Part shown: piece by piece, positions 34,468 through 43,426 of the stretch
Numbering within the stretch: position 1 is the stretch's first letter
Layout of the letters: each line of letters opens with the position of its first letter
NCBI GenBank assembly: GCA_049116495.1
Contig: JAGDYV010000004.1
Coordinates: 38,905 to 102,904, forward strand
From: CAJQQK01 sp049116495
GTDB lineage: Bacteria > Pseudomonadota > Alphaproteobacteria > Rhizobiales > Hyphomicrobiaceae
DNA length: 64,000 nt
Direction of reading: 5' to 3'
Notes under the pieces: generated by a model
Database searches by the model: none
Seen by the model: the letters and a program-made list of their open reading frames with translations, nothing else
What the model was told of the DNA's origin: nothing
Program-made: the position numbers and the translations under genes

Positions 34468-35303
34468 AGCCTATTGCGCGCCTTTGGCGATTGTTGCCGT
34501 GTTCCTGCCGGTTGGCCCACTTCATCTTCCTCGTCGTCATCAACGGTTTCGATCGTCGCTTCCCAGTCCTCTTCGCCGTAGATTTCGGTCAGTACATCGG
34601 TGGTGAGCCCGGTTGGAGGCCCGTCATAGACGATCTCGCCCAATCTGAGGCCGACGACACGTTCGGCAAACAGCTGAGCGAGCATGACGTCATGAATGTT
34701 GATGATTGCAGCCAAGCCTCGTTCCGCGCACAGTTCGCAGATCAGGCGCATGATCTGCCGGGACGTCTTTGGATCGAGACTGGCCGTCGGCTCGTCGACA
34801 AGGAGAAGCTCAGGGTCCTGAATGAGCGCGCGGGCAATGCCGACGCGTTGGCGCTGGCCGCCGGAGAGTTCATCGGCGCGCTTGTCGATCATTTCACGCA
34901 GACCGACGCGGTCGAGCAAGCGAAACGCTTCCTTTACGTCGTCGGATGGAAATTTGCGAAACCAGCTTTGCCAGAAGCCAACATATCCGAGCCGCCCGGA
35001 GAGGACGTTTTCCATGACGGTGAGACGTTCAACAAGAGCGTATTCCTGAAAGATCATACCCATTCGGCGGCGCGCTTTACGCAACGCACTGTGCGAGAGC
35101 CTGGTCAAGTTCACTTCATTCAAAACCGCGCTGCCAGATGTAGGTTCTACAAGGCGGTTGACGCAACGAATAAGAGTGGACTTGCCGGCACCCGATGGAC
35201 CGATCAAAGCCACGACTTGGCCATCGGGAATTTCGAGATCGACGCCTTTGAGCGCCATATCCCCGGTCGGGTATTGCTTGGTGAGAGCTTCCAGGCGCAG
35301 CAT
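34464..35303 (-). CDS. phnC: Phosphonate-type ABC transporter ATP-binding protein
   Basis: About 279 aa. Walker A GPSGAGKSTLIRCVNRL, signature ELSGGQRQRVGIARAL, Walker B LLLVDEPTASLD and H-loop NIHDV are present. The NRLVEPTSGS and GMIFQEYALVERLTVMENVL segments are typical of PhnC. The acidic tail (DDDEEDEVGQP) is unusual for the family. A strong hairpin separates it from phnD upstream. The ATPase of the importer. Confidence 0.9.
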   Translation of the reverse strand: MLRLEALTKQYPTGDMALKGVDLEIPDGQVVALIGPSGAGKSTLIRCVNRLVEPTSGSAVLNEVNLTRLSHSALRKARRRMGMIFQEYALVERLTVMENVLSGRLGYVGFWQSWFRKFPSDDVKEAFRLLDRVGLREMIDKRADELSGGQRQRVGIARALIQDPELLLVDEPTASLDPKTSRQIMRLICELCAERGLAAIINIHDVMLAQLFAERVVGLRLGEIVYDGPPTGLTTDVLTEIYGEEDWEATIETVDDDEEDEVGQPAGTRQQSPKARNRL

Positions 35304-35361
35304 CGAGGCCTCATTAAGGTCCAGAAGATATCGGCCGATCAGAATGACCGAACTAATATGA

Positions 35362-35398
35362 AAGAGCCGTCGCGCCTAGAGACGGTGCGACGGCTCTT
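35362..35398 (-). terminator. Strong hairpin between phnD and phnC
   Basis: A perfect 12-base inverted repeat (AAGAGCCGTCGC / GCGACGGCTCTT) with a 13-base loop lies in the 117-base gap after the phnD stop. On the minus strand a short T-rich stretch (TTTCAT) follows. As in other ABC operons it may act as a partial terminator or 3'-end stabiliser so that more binding protein than ATPase is made. Confidence 0.65.
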
Positions 35399-35420
35399 GC
35401 CGTTAGATGGTCTGGAGCGT

Positions 35421-36386
35421 CTACTTGCAGCTGTAACTTACGCCATTGGCGGCATCGATCTGGCGGATCACGGCCCAGTCGCTCTTGTGGTGAATGCCAA
35501 TAAAGCGGCCTTCCTTCTTGAATTCCTTCTGAAGGTCGGAGCCTTCCCATTTGAATGTGAAGAACGCCTGCTTGATCTTGGCAACCACTTCCGGGTGCAG
35601 ATTATGTGCATGGCCATAGCCTGTCGTCGGGAACGTTTGCGATTTGTAGATCGAGCGGATCTTACTCGGATCGACGGCTTTGCGCCGTGCCATGCGTTTC
35701 AAAACCGAGTTGGCGACAGCGGCGGCTTCGTAGTCCTTGTTGGCAACGCCGAGGATGGAGTTGTCATGCTTGCCAGAGAAGGAGGTCTTGAAGTCTTTCT
35801 TCGCGACTAGGCCAAAGCTACTTTTCAGTATCGCGGAGGGCGCCTTGAAGCCGGAATTGGACGTCGGTGAAGTGAAGGCAAGAGTTTTGCCCTTTAGGTC
35901 TTTGGCGGATTGGATCGGACTGTCGGCCGGCACTATGATTTCCATCTCGTAACCAAATGAGCCGTCCTTGGCAGCCATCATGGCAAATGGCACAAGACCC
36001 GCACAGGAAACGGCGACCGGGTTGCCTCCGGTGTTGACGCCAGCAATGTGCAATCGGCCGGAACGCATCGCTTCGTACTGCGCCGCGTAGGATTGTACAG
36101 GGAAAAAGACGACCTTCTTGCCGGTGACTTTGGACATATGTTTGATAAATCCATCCCACACCTTAGCGTAGACGGCCGGATCTTCGACGGGCGTGTAGGA
36201 AAATATGATCGTACTCGGATTGTTCCATTTGGATGGATCTGTTGGCAGGTCGGCGACTTGATCGTAGTTTCTGTCGCAGTAACGCTTGTCGAGTGTGCCG
36301 CGATTGCATTCCTCGGCTTGCGCGATGGATGTTGGCAACAGCGTTGCAAGCGCCACGGCGCCGGCTCCTAGAAGCTTCAAGATCAT
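35421..36386 (-). CDS. phnD: Phosphonate-type ABC transporter substrate-binding protein
   Basis: About 321 aa with a signal peptide (1-23, ending AQAEE). PhnD/SsuA-like fold: FSYTPVEDPAVYAKVWDGF is the usual FGxxPxED region, followed by FFPVQSYAAQYEAMRSGRLHIAG, FTSPTSNSGFKAPSAIL (ligand loop with Ser/Thr) and FSGKHDNSILGVANKDYEAAAV. GGGAGG precedes the ATG. The Cys in CNRGTLDKRYCDRNYDQVAD are unusual and may form a disulfide. The family binds phosphonates, phosphite or phosphate esters. No C-P lyase genes are near, so the ligand is open; the adjacent amino-acid/amine genes suggest an amine-bearing one. Confidence 0.85.
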   Translation of the reverse strand: MILKLLGAGAVALATLLPTSIAQAEECNRGTLDKRYCDRNYDQVADLPTDPSKWNNPSTIIFSYTPVEDPAVYAKVWDGFIKHMSKVTGKKVVFFPVQSYAAQYEAMRSGRLHIAGVNTGGNPVAVSCAGLVPFAMMAAKDGSFGYEMEIIVPADSPIQSAKDLKGKTLAFTSPTSNSGFKAPSAILKSSFGLVAKKDFKTSFSGKHDNSILGVANKDYEAAAVANSVLKRMARRKAVDPSKIRSIYKSQTFPTTGYGHAHNLHPEVVAKIKQAFFTFKWEGSDLQKEFKKEGRFIGIHHKSDWAVIRQIDAANGVSYSCK

Positions 36387-36463
36387 GGATTCCTCCCAAT
36401 TCTCGTTGGCCGGGCCTGCAATTCTAACGGTGCAATCCCGCTACACTTGATAATGCCGGGCGT

Positions 36464-36491
36464 TCAGTCAGAATACTACCCTTCTGACTGA
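36464..36491. promoter_or_regulatory. 28-bp perfect palindrome TCAGTCAGAA-N8-TTCTGACTGA
   Basis: Ten-base arms and an 8-base centre, placed in the 172-base gap between the divergent phnD and HAD genes. It is 78 bases from the phnD start and 68 from the HAD start. This is the position and form expected for a shared dimeric regulator. No regulator gene is next to it. Confidence 0.7.
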
Positions 36492-36558
36492 GCAATGATG
36501 TGGGTTGCGGCTGTACGCCACCCATTTGAGCAGTTGGTCACGGACCTGAGGGGCACTT

Positions 36559-37479
36559 TTGACACAGCACATTCCAGCAAACTGCACAACTGAATGGATT
36601 TTTCAGCGTTATGAAGAGATCCGCAAGCGGTTGCCGGAGGCGGATTTTCCTAAGGCATCTACACATTTCGCTAGTTTGGAGGCGTTGTCAGAGCAATTTG
36701 ACGTTTTCCTGTTTGATTCATTCGGTGTCCTTAACGTTGGTGAGCGGCCGATTGCTGGAGCTCCAGAGCGTTTGCTCGATCTGAGGCGACGCGGCAAACG
36801 TGTCGCCGTTTTGACCAATGCAGCGACGGGGCCGCTCGCAGGCCTCGTCGAAAAATACCAGAAGCTCGGGTTCGAATTTACACGCAAGGAAATTATCTCC
36901 AGCCGTGAACTGCTAGCGAGCGCCGTTGCGGAGTTTAATCCGGGGATGACTTGGGGTATAGCGGCGCCGCCTGCATCTGACATTCATGAACTCGGTTTAA
37001 GGGCGGTGCTGCTCGATCCGGACAACGATTCGATCGCCCGTGTCGACGGTTTCATTCTGCTGAGCAGTCAGGCTTGGTCACCGGCACTGCAGACGCGCGT
37101 TGAAAACGCTTTGAAGGATCGGCCTCGCGAAATGCTTGTTGGCAATCCTGATCTCGCGGCGCCACGCGACGCGGGGTTTTCTGTCGAGCCGGGGACCTAC
37201 GCGCATGCGATTGCTGAGCGTTGCGACATTGTTCCGAAATTCTTTGGTAAGCCGTTTGCCAATGCATTCGAGGAATCAGTCCACCGATTTGGTCAGGATG
37301 TCCCACGCGAGCGGATCGCGATGGTTGGTGATACGCTCCATACCGATATCCTCGGCGGTGCGGCGGCCGGGTTGGCCACGATCTTGGTAACCAGTAATGG
37401 TGTCCTTCGTGATCTTGATTTGCAGCAGTGCCTGGATGCCTCCGGGATCGTGCCAGATTATATAATTCCGCACATATAG
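36559..37479 (+). CDS. HAD superfamily IIA protein lacking the usual second Asp
   Basis: About 306 aa with a TTG start at 36559 and GAGGGG five bases upstream. Class IIA HAD fold: the nucleophile motif is FLFDSFGVLNVGE (D53), the cap region follows, then VLTNAATGPLAG and MVGDTLHTDILGGAAAGLATILV. At the +2 position, where phosphatases have Asp (DxD), this protein has Phe (D-S-F). HAD enzymes without that Asp include dehalogenases and phosphonatases, while some IIA relatives with DxW are of unknown function. So it may not be a simple phosphatase. It is the first plus-strand gene opposite the phosphonate-type importer and may act on the imported compound. Confidence 0.8.
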   Translation: MTQHIPANCTTEWIFQRYEEIRKRLPEADFPKASTHFASLEALSEQFDVFLFDSFGVLNVGERPIAGAPERLLDLRRRGKRVAVLTNAATGPLAGLVEKYQKLGFEFTRKEIISSRELLASAVAEFNPGMTWGIAAPPASDIHELGLRAVLLDPDNDSIARVDGFILLSSQAWSPALQTRVENALKDRPREMLVGNPDLAAPRDAGFSVEPGTYAHAIAERCDIVPKFFGKPFANAFEESVHRFGQDVPRERIAMVGDTLHTDILGGAAAGLATILVTSNGVLRDLDLQQCLDASGIVPDYIIPHI

Positions 37480-37535
37480 CGCAACGCGGCTAGGTGATTG
37501 GCAATGACCGGTTTCGTGAAAAGTGGAACTCTGCA

Positions 37536-39938
37536 ATGACGTCATCCCCTCTACCATCACATGCCTCTGTCGTCGTCATTGGTGGCGGCATCATGGGATG
37601 CTCGACGTTGTATCACCTGGCCAGGTCGGGCGTTACAGATGCTGTTTTGTTAGAGCGCAACAAACTCACATCGGGTACGACTTGGCACTCTGCTGCGCAA
37701 GTTCGGGCGCTGCGCCATTCGCAGAATCTGACTCGGATGATTCAGTATTCGGCCGACCTTTACAGTCGGCTTGAGGAGGAGACCGGACAGAGCGTCGGCT
37801 GGATCCAGCGCGGCTCATTGTCGATTGCGACAACGGCGGATCGCTTGACGCACGTTAAACGCCAGGAAGCGTTAGCGCACGCCTACGGAATTGAAGCCCA
37901 TTCGATTTCCACCGGTGAGGCCTTGGAGCGCTGGCCATTGATGAACGCATCCGATGTACTCGGTGCTGTTTGGTCACCTGATGATGGCCGTGTTTCGCCG
38001 TCTGATGTTTGCGCGGCGCTCATCAAAGGCGCCCGCAACCTAGGCGTCAACTTTCACGAGGATACCGGTGTTACCGGCATTTTAACTGAGAATGGACGTG
38101 TGCGCGGCGTAGAAACAGTTCGCGGCACGATCCGTTGCGACGCCGTCGCAGTTTGTGCTGGTTTATGGTCGCGGGAGGTAGCGGCAATGGCAGGTGCGCA
38201 GGCACCGCTGCTGGCATGCGAGCATTTTTATCTGCTGACCAAGCCAATCGACGGCATTGACGGCAACATGCCGACGCTCTCGGATCACGACAGTCACCTC
38301 TACATTCGCGATGACAGCGGCGGACTATTGGTCGGGTGCTTCGAGCCGCACGCAAAGCCAATTGCACCGGGCGTCCTTGATGACAAGTTCGAATTCGGTT
38401 TGCTCGACGAGGATTGGGATCATTTCGAACCGATGATGCAGGCCGCTCTGCACCGTCTGCCATCGCTTGAAACCGCAGAGGTCAAGATGCTGCTCAATGG
38501 CCCAGAGAGTTTCACGCCGGATGGTACATTCATGCTTGGCGAAACTGCGGAGACGCGCGGGCTGTTCCTAGGCTGCGGTATGAACTCGGTTGGCATGGCA
38601 TCGGGGGGCGGTGCCGGAATGAATCTCGCGCACTGCATCGTACACGGTCATACTGCTTATGATCTTTATGAGGCAGACGCCAAACGGTTTGCACCGGTGT
38701 TCAACTCGGTCGAACACTTAGTGGCGCGAGCGCCGGAAATTCTTGGCACGCACTACGATATTGCTTATCCGGGACGGCAATTGGTGACGGCACGCAACCT
38801 AAGGAAGCTGCCACTCAATACAGTGTTCAACGATCACCAAGCGCACTTCGGTCAAGTTTATGGTTGGGAACGACCGCTGTATTTCGGAAAGACAGCTGAA
38901 CCCCAAATGCGCTTCGATCAACCTGACTGGTTTGAGAATGTTCGAAGTGAGGTGATGGCAGCACATCACTCGGCAGCGATCTTTGATGTATCGGCGTTCG
39001 GCAAAATCGATGTCTCTGGCCCGGACGCCGAGGCTTTCTTGCTTTGGGTCTGCGCCGGCTATGTGGGGCGGCCAGCGGGTTCGGTGATTTACACCGCGAT
39101 GCTTAATACGCGCGGCACGTTTGAGAGCGACCTGACAGCTCAGCGCCTTGCGCCAGATCATTATCGCTTGTTCGTTGGCACGGCCGCCGTCAAACGCGAC
39201 CTTGCGTGGTTGCGACGGCATGCCGAGGGTTTCGAAGTTACGCTAAAAGATTGCACGCAGAGCTATGCTGTCCTCGGCCTTATGGGGCCGGAAGCCGCGC
39301 GGATTGCAGCTGATGTCGGAGCGCCCGAGTTGATTGGAGTGGGTTACTTTAAACTAGGTGAGGCACGAATTGCCGGATGCGACGTGCGAGCGGCACGTCT
39401 CTCCTATGTCGGCGAATCTGGCTGGGAAATCACCTGCCGCTGGCAGGATGCCGGTACAGTGTTCGGTGCCTTGGCGGCAGCCGGTGCGCAGCCGGCCGGC
39501 TTGTTTGCACAAACATCGATGCGCATCGAAAAAGGTTTTTGCGCGTTCGGCCATGAATTGGACGGCGACATATCGCCGGTTGATGTTGGTCTGTCTGCGA
39601 TGACCAGGAAAGCCGGCGGGTTCGTTGGGGCCCAGGCGCTGAGAGACCACGAACGCGGCGGCGCCATGTCGAGAATTGTGTCGCTTTCGTTTTCAGCCGA
39701 TGCCGCGGAGCCGCTGGGCCATGAGCCAATCATTCATGATGGTCAGATCATCGGTCAGACTACATCGTGCGCTTACGGGTATCGAGTTGGCAGGCCCATC
39801 GCGCTTGGTCTTGTCAAGACGCCGGTCGCGGCCGGAACACCTGTGACCGTCGATATCGCGCGGGATAGGTTCGATGCGACCGTCACTATCGGAGCGCTTT
39901 TTGACCCAGACGGCAGTCGCATGAAAGCCGGATTCTAG
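37536..39938 (+). CDS. FAD oxidoreductase-GcvT fusion (dimethylglycine dehydrogenase-like)
   Basis: About 800 aa from ATG 37536 (AAGTGGA upstream; GTG 37494 also possible). N-terminal DAO-type FAD fold starts with VVVIGGGIMGCSTLYHLARSG and carries SGTTWHSAAQVR, the covalent-FAD His region of sarcosine and dimethylglycine dehydrogenases. Then comes the FAO_M linker region, and residues about 430-800 form a GcvT-like tetrahydrofolate domain (AAIFDVSAFGKIDVSGPDAE, RIEKGFCAFGHELDGDISPVD). Known relatives demethylate N-methyl amino acids and pass the C1 unit to folate. Here, next to a phosphonate-type importer, an N-methylated amine or aminophosphonate is a reasonable but unproven substrate. Confidence 0.88.
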   Translation: MTSSPLPSHASVVVIGGGIMGCSTLYHLARSGVTDAVLLERNKLTSGTTWHSAAQVRALRHSQNLTRMIQYSADLYSRLEEETGQSVGWIQRGSLSIATTADRLTHVKRQEALAHAYGIEAHSISTGEALERWPLMNASDVLGAVWSPDDGRVSPSDVCAALIKGARNLGVNFHEDTGVTGILTENGRVRGVETVRGTIRCDAVAVCAGLWSREVAAMAGAQAPLLACEHFYLLTKPIDGIDGNMPTLSDHDSHLYIRDDSGGLLVGCFEPHAKPIAPGVLDDKFEFGLLDEDWDHFEPMMQAALHRLPSLETAEVKMLLNGPESFTPDGTFMLGETAETRGLFLGCGMNSVGMASGGGAGMNLAHCIVHGHTAYDLYEADAKRFAPVFNSVEHLVARAPEILGTHYDIAYPGRQLVTARNLRKLPLNTVFNDHQAHFGQVYGWERPLYFGKTAEPQMRFDQPDWFENVRSEVMAAHHSAAIFDVSAFGKIDVSGPDAEAFLLWVCAGYVGRPAGSVIYTAMLNTRGTFESDLTAQRLAPDHYRLFVGTAAVKRDLAWLRRHAEGFEVTLKDCTQSYAVLGLMGPEAARIAADVGAPELIGVGYFKLGEARIAGCDVRAARLSYVGESGWEITCRWQDAGTVFGALAAAGAQPAGLFAQTSMRIEKGFCAFGHELDGDISPVDVGLSAMTRKAGGFVGAQALRDHERGGAMSRIVSLSFSADAAEPLGHEPIIHDGQIIGQTTSCAYGYRVGRPIALGLVKTPVAAGTPVTVDIARDRFDATVTIGALFDPDGSRMKAGF

Positions 39939-39940
39939 GA

Positions 39941-39962
39941 CCTGGACCAAAGGGGATCCAGG
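39941..39962 (+). terminator. Hairpin CCTGGA-N10-TCCAGG after the GcvT-fusion gene
   Basis: A perfect 6-base inverted repeat starts two bases after the stop codon. No T-run follows, so it is a weak terminator or transcript end structure. Confidence 0.3.
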
Positions 39963-40051
39963 AAATCGCAACGTTGACTGAATCGAAATTTCCGTGTGCT
40001 CTCGAAGTTGGCGGTCCGTTGTGGCAATGATTGTAGAAAGAAACCCATTGT

Positions 40052-41491
40052 ATGGATGACGTGACACTTGACCCCAAAGACTGGGCAGCGCTGCGGGCGA
40101 GTGCCCACAACATGCTGGATCGCGCGCTTGATCGCCTGGAGAATGCCAGGGAAGGGGCTGTATGGACACCACTACCGGATGACCTGAAACACAAGTTGAC
40201 CGCGCAAGTGCCTCGCAACGGACTGTCGCATGATCAACTCGTTAAGAAGTTGTCCGGTTTACTGCCTTATGGCGTCGGGAACACGCATCCAAGGTTCTTC
40301 GGCTGGGTGCACGGTTCGGGAAACGCCGGTGGTGTTCTGGCGGAAGTCGCCGCAGCAGCCATGAATGCAAATCTGGGCGGGCGTGATCATGGTGCCATCT
40401 ACGTTGAAAGACAGGTGATCGCATGGTGCCGTCAAATCATGCAATTTCCAGCTAATGCAAGCGGCCTGATCTGCTCGGGCACTTCGATGGCAACGATTGT
40501 CGCCGTTAAAGCGGCACGCGATCGTCGTTTAGGATTTACGAACCGCAGAACTGGCAATGACAGTAAGGAATTGGTCGGCTACGCGTCCGATCAGGCACAT
40601 TCCTGCGTCGCTCGCGCCTTCGATTTGTTGGGGCTTGGCAGCGACTCGTTGCGCAAAGTGCCATGCGGTGAAGATTTTGCCATGGATTTGAGCGCTCTAC
40701 AGTCCATGATTGGGGCGGATCGGGCGGCCGGCAAAGTACCGTTCGTCGTTATAGGAACGGCCGGCGCGGTCAACGTCGGTGCAATTGATGATCTCGACGC
40801 CGTTGCGACTGTAGCGGCTGAACAAGAGCTTTGGTTCCACGTTGACGGGGCGTTTGGTGCGAATGGTATGTTGAGCGAAGCGGTCCGTCCAAAATTGAAA
40901 GGCTTGGAGCGTGCCGACTCTCTTGCTTTTGATTTTCATAAGTGGCTTCACGTCAACTACGATGCCGGTTGTGTTTTAATGCGTGACAGCGATGCCCACT
41001 TGCGTGCCTTTTCCGAACGGCCCGAATATCTTGCAGGCGCAGAGCGCGGCTTAGCCGCTGGTAGCCCTTGGCCGGTCGATTACGGTCCAGAGCTATCACG
41101 TGGGTTTCGTGCGTTGAAAATCTGGGCTCATCTGCTTGAACACGGTACCGAGAAATTGGGCGCCGTGATTACGCGTAACTGCGAACAGGCGCAATATCTC
41201 GGCGAAGCCGTCGAGGCCACGAGCAACTTCGAGTTGCTTGCGCCCGTAGCGATGAACATTGTGTGCTTCCGGTTTACTCCTGCTGGTGCCAGAGACCTTG
41301 ACGCCCTGAACAACAGCATTGTGGTTGAACTGCAGGAAAGCGGAGTTGCGGCACCATCGACGACGCGCCTTAATGGTCAGCTGGCCATACGGGTCAATAT
41401 CACCAATCACCGCACACGATTCTCCGATCTCGATCTCTTGATCCGCGAAGTCGATCGGATCGGTAGTGCACTTCATCGGGACGGATCATGA
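40052..41491 (+). CDS. PLP-dependent group II amino acid decarboxylase-like protein
   Basis: About 479 aa. The fold is that of aromatic-amino-acid/glutamate decarboxylases. Seen: HPRFFGWVHGSGNAGG near the N-terminus, GLICSGTSMATIVAVKAARDRR, FVVIGTAGAVNVGAIDDLDAV, WFHVDGAFGANGMLSE with the Asp for PLP, and the Schiff-base Lys K297 in DFHKWLHVNYDAG. Decarboxylation or, in some members, deamination of an amino acid is expected. Gene follows the GcvT fusion at 113 bases, and its stop overlaps the next gene (ATGA). Confidence 0.88.
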   Translation: MDDVTLDPKDWAALRASAHNMLDRALDRLENAREGAVWTPLPDDLKHKLTAQVPRNGLSHDQLVKKLSGLLPYGVGNTHPRFFGWVHGSGNAGGVLAEVAAAAMNANLGGRDHGAIYVERQVIAWCRQIMQFPANASGLICSGTSMATIVAVKAARDRRLGFTNRRTGNDSKELVGYASDQAHSCVARAFDLLGLGSDSLRKVPCGEDFAMDLSALQSMIGADRAAGKVPFVVIGTAGAVNVGAIDDLDAVATVAAEQELWFHVDGAFGANGMLSEAVRPKLKGLERADSLAFDFHKWLHVNYDAGCVLMRDSDAHLRAFSERPEYLAGAERGLAAGSPWPVDYGPELSRGFRALKIWAHLLEHGTEKLGAVITRNCEQAQYLGEAVEATSNFELLAPVAMNIVCFRFTPAGARDLDALNNSIVVELQESGVAAPSTTRLNGQLAIRVNITNHRTRFSDLDLLIREVDRIGSALHRDGS

Positions 41492-42432
41492 CGCCGCCAA
41501 ACTTGAATGATATCGAGACGGCCGCAGAGCGGATCAAGCAGCGTGTCCGTCGAACACCCTGCCTTCGGACACGCTTCATAAAGACACCGTTGCACGACGG
41601 ACCGCTTTTACTGAAGCTTGAGTGCTTGCAGGTCACCGGATCATTCAAGGCGCGCGGAGCAAGCAATGCGATTCTCCAACTCGATGAGGCAGCGCTCAGG
41701 CGCGGGGTGATTACGGCATCCGGTGGCAACCACGGTTTGGCACTAGCTTACGCAGCGCGCGCATCGGGGGCTCGTGCGGTCGTCTATCTGCCCGAGCGCG
41801 CACCACCGGAAAAGGCCGAAAAGTTGCGCGCCTGGGATGCCGACGTGGTTATCGAAGGTCTTGATTTCGATGATGCCAACGAGTTGGCGCTGCGCTGCGC
41901 AGAACGCAATGGCATGACATATGTGCATCCATTCAAAGATCCTGCAATCATTGCCGGGCAGGGCACAGTCGGCCGAGAAATGATGAAGCAATCCCCGGAT
42001 ATCGATAATGTCCTTGTCGCGATCGGCGGGGGCGGCTTAATTTCTGGCGTGGCGACAGCCGTCAAAGCGATGAAGCCGAGCGCTCGCCTGATTGGTGTCG
42101 AAGCGGCTGGAGCGCCGACGCTGAGGGCATCGCGCGAAGCTGGCCGGCTGGTGACGTTGGACAAGATCGAGACGCGCGCCAATACGCTGGCACCGAAACG
42201 CAGCGCTGAGCTCAATTTCTCAATAATCGAGAATCTCGTCGATGAAATCATCACCGTCACGGATGATCAGATGCAGACGGCGGCCCAATGGCTGTGGTTT
42301 GAGATGGGCATTGCCGCCGAATTGTCGGGGGCGGCTGCATTAGCCGCGCTTCAGTCCGGCGCCGTTTCATTGGCGCCTGACACGTGTGCTGCGGCAATCA
42401 TCTGTGGCGCCGGGCGAGACGGGTTCACGTGA
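41488..42432 (+). CDS. Threonine/serine dehydratase-like PLP enzyme
   Basis: About 314 aa of the fold-type II family. The PLP Lys is K54 in TGSFKARGASN; SGGNHGLALAYAARASG and the Gly-rich phosphate loop IGGGGLISGVATA are present. It lacks the C-terminal ACT-like regulatory domain of biosynthetic IlvA, so it is a catabolic-type dehydratase or racemase. Probably makes a 2-oxo acid and ammonia from a hydroxyamino acid. It is coupled to the decarboxylase gene and is likely part of the same degradation route. Confidence 0.85.
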   Translation: MTPPNLNDIETAAERIKQRVRRTPCLRTRFIKTPLHDGPLLLKLECLQVTGSFKARGASNAILQLDEAALRRGVITASGGNHGLALAYAARASGARAVVYLPERAPPEKAEKLRAWDADVVIEGLDFDDANELALRCAERNGMTYVHPFKDPAIIAGQGTVGREMMKQSPDIDNVLVAIGGGGLISGVATAVKAMKPSARLIGVEAAGAPTLRASREAGRLVTLDKIETRANTLAPKRSAELNFSIIENLVDEIITVTDDQMQTAAQWLWFEMGIAAELSGAAALAALQSGAVSLAPDTCAAAIICGAGRDGFT

Positions 42433-42469
42433 CCGATTGCAGGTACGCGATCGCTAGCGCAATGCCATT

Positions 42470-43426
42470 TTATCTGCGCCCCAGAGCTTTTTTGCTTTGC
42501 CGCGTTTCACGCCACCAAACGAACAGGCCCGCTGCAACGACGATCGCCGTTCCGAGAACGGTTGTCGGTCCTGGCAATTGCGCGAAGATGAAAGCTCCAA
42601 GAATAGTCGCACCGACAATTTCAAGATAGAAGAACGGTGCAACCGCGGATGGCGGTGCGATACGGAACCCCTGAACAAGCATAAGATTCGTGATCGTCGA
42701 TCCCGTTCCGGCAAACAGCAGCAGCGCTGTCTCGTTCGAGGTGGGCCAGCGCGGTGTTAACATTTCGACGGCGCCCAGCGTGCCCAGCCCCATCATGACT
42801 GAGAGCAAGGTGATCGCCGTTGCCGCCGTGATGAATTGGAACATCATGGCGCCGGCCGTGGCCGCCCAAACGCGTGTAATGAGCGAGGCGATCGCGAAGC
42901 AGACCGCGGCACCAGCTGGCAGCAGCGCCGCCCAGCCGATCGATGTGAAATTCGGGCCGATCACGATATAGGCGCCGATCAGGCCTGTAATGACCGCTGC
43001 CCAACGCAGCGGTCCGACCCGCTCGCCAAGACACAGGGCGGCCATCGCGGTCAGAACCAAGGGTTGAATGAATAGGATCGCGGTCGCTTCGACGAGCGGC
43101 AGGATCGTTAGCGCAGCGTAGAACAGGCCTGAACCGAGCGTGATGACGGCGCCACGTAAAGCCAATGGCCAGATCGGTCGTGGCCACGGCTGTGAAAACG
43201 CATTGGACGTGATTGCAATGGCGAGGCCAATGAGGATGACTTGCAGAAGAAACCGCGTCCATGTGATTTGCGCAATGTTCAGCGTTTGCCCAAGAATTTT
43301 CACGCTCGACCCGATGATTGGGATCGTCAAAGAAAATAGAGCGATCAAAAAAATGCCAAGACGTACGTTGTCGCCCGCCCTTTCGGGCTCGGGCGCCGGC
43401 TTCTTGAGATTTTCTAGTGGGGCCAA
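42470..43426 (-). CDS. EamA/DMT family transporter
   Basis: About 318 aa with ten membrane segments and two EamA repeats. Seen: RLGIFLIALFSLTIPIIGSS, TWTRFLLQVILIGLAI, TAILFIQPLVLTAMAALCLGE (first repeat end) and SAVAPFFYLEIVGATILGAFIF (second repeat end). Known members export metabolites, amino acids or riboflavin. It is convergent with the dehydratase gene and may export an amine or amino acid of this locus, which is a guess from position. Confidence 0.85.
   Translation of the reverse strand: MAPLENLKKPAPEPERAGDNVRLGIFLIALFSLTIPIIGSSVKILGQTLNIAQITWTRFLLQVILIGLAIAITSNAFSQPWPRPIWPLALRGAVITLGSGLFYAALTILPLVEATAILFIQPLVLTAMAALCLGERVGPLRWAAVITGLIGAYIVIGPNFTSIGWAALLPAGAAVCFAIASLITRVWAATAGAMMFQFITAATAITLLSVMMGLGTLGAVEMLTPRWPTSNETALLLFAGTGSTITNLMLVQGFRIAPPSAVAPFFYLEIVGATILGAFIFAQLPGPTTVLGTAIVVAAGLFVWWRETRQSKKALGRR

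Noticed and set aside
34491..35810. 439-codon plus-strand frame opposite phnC and phnD
   Set aside because: Antisense shadow of two clear genes; no motifs seen.
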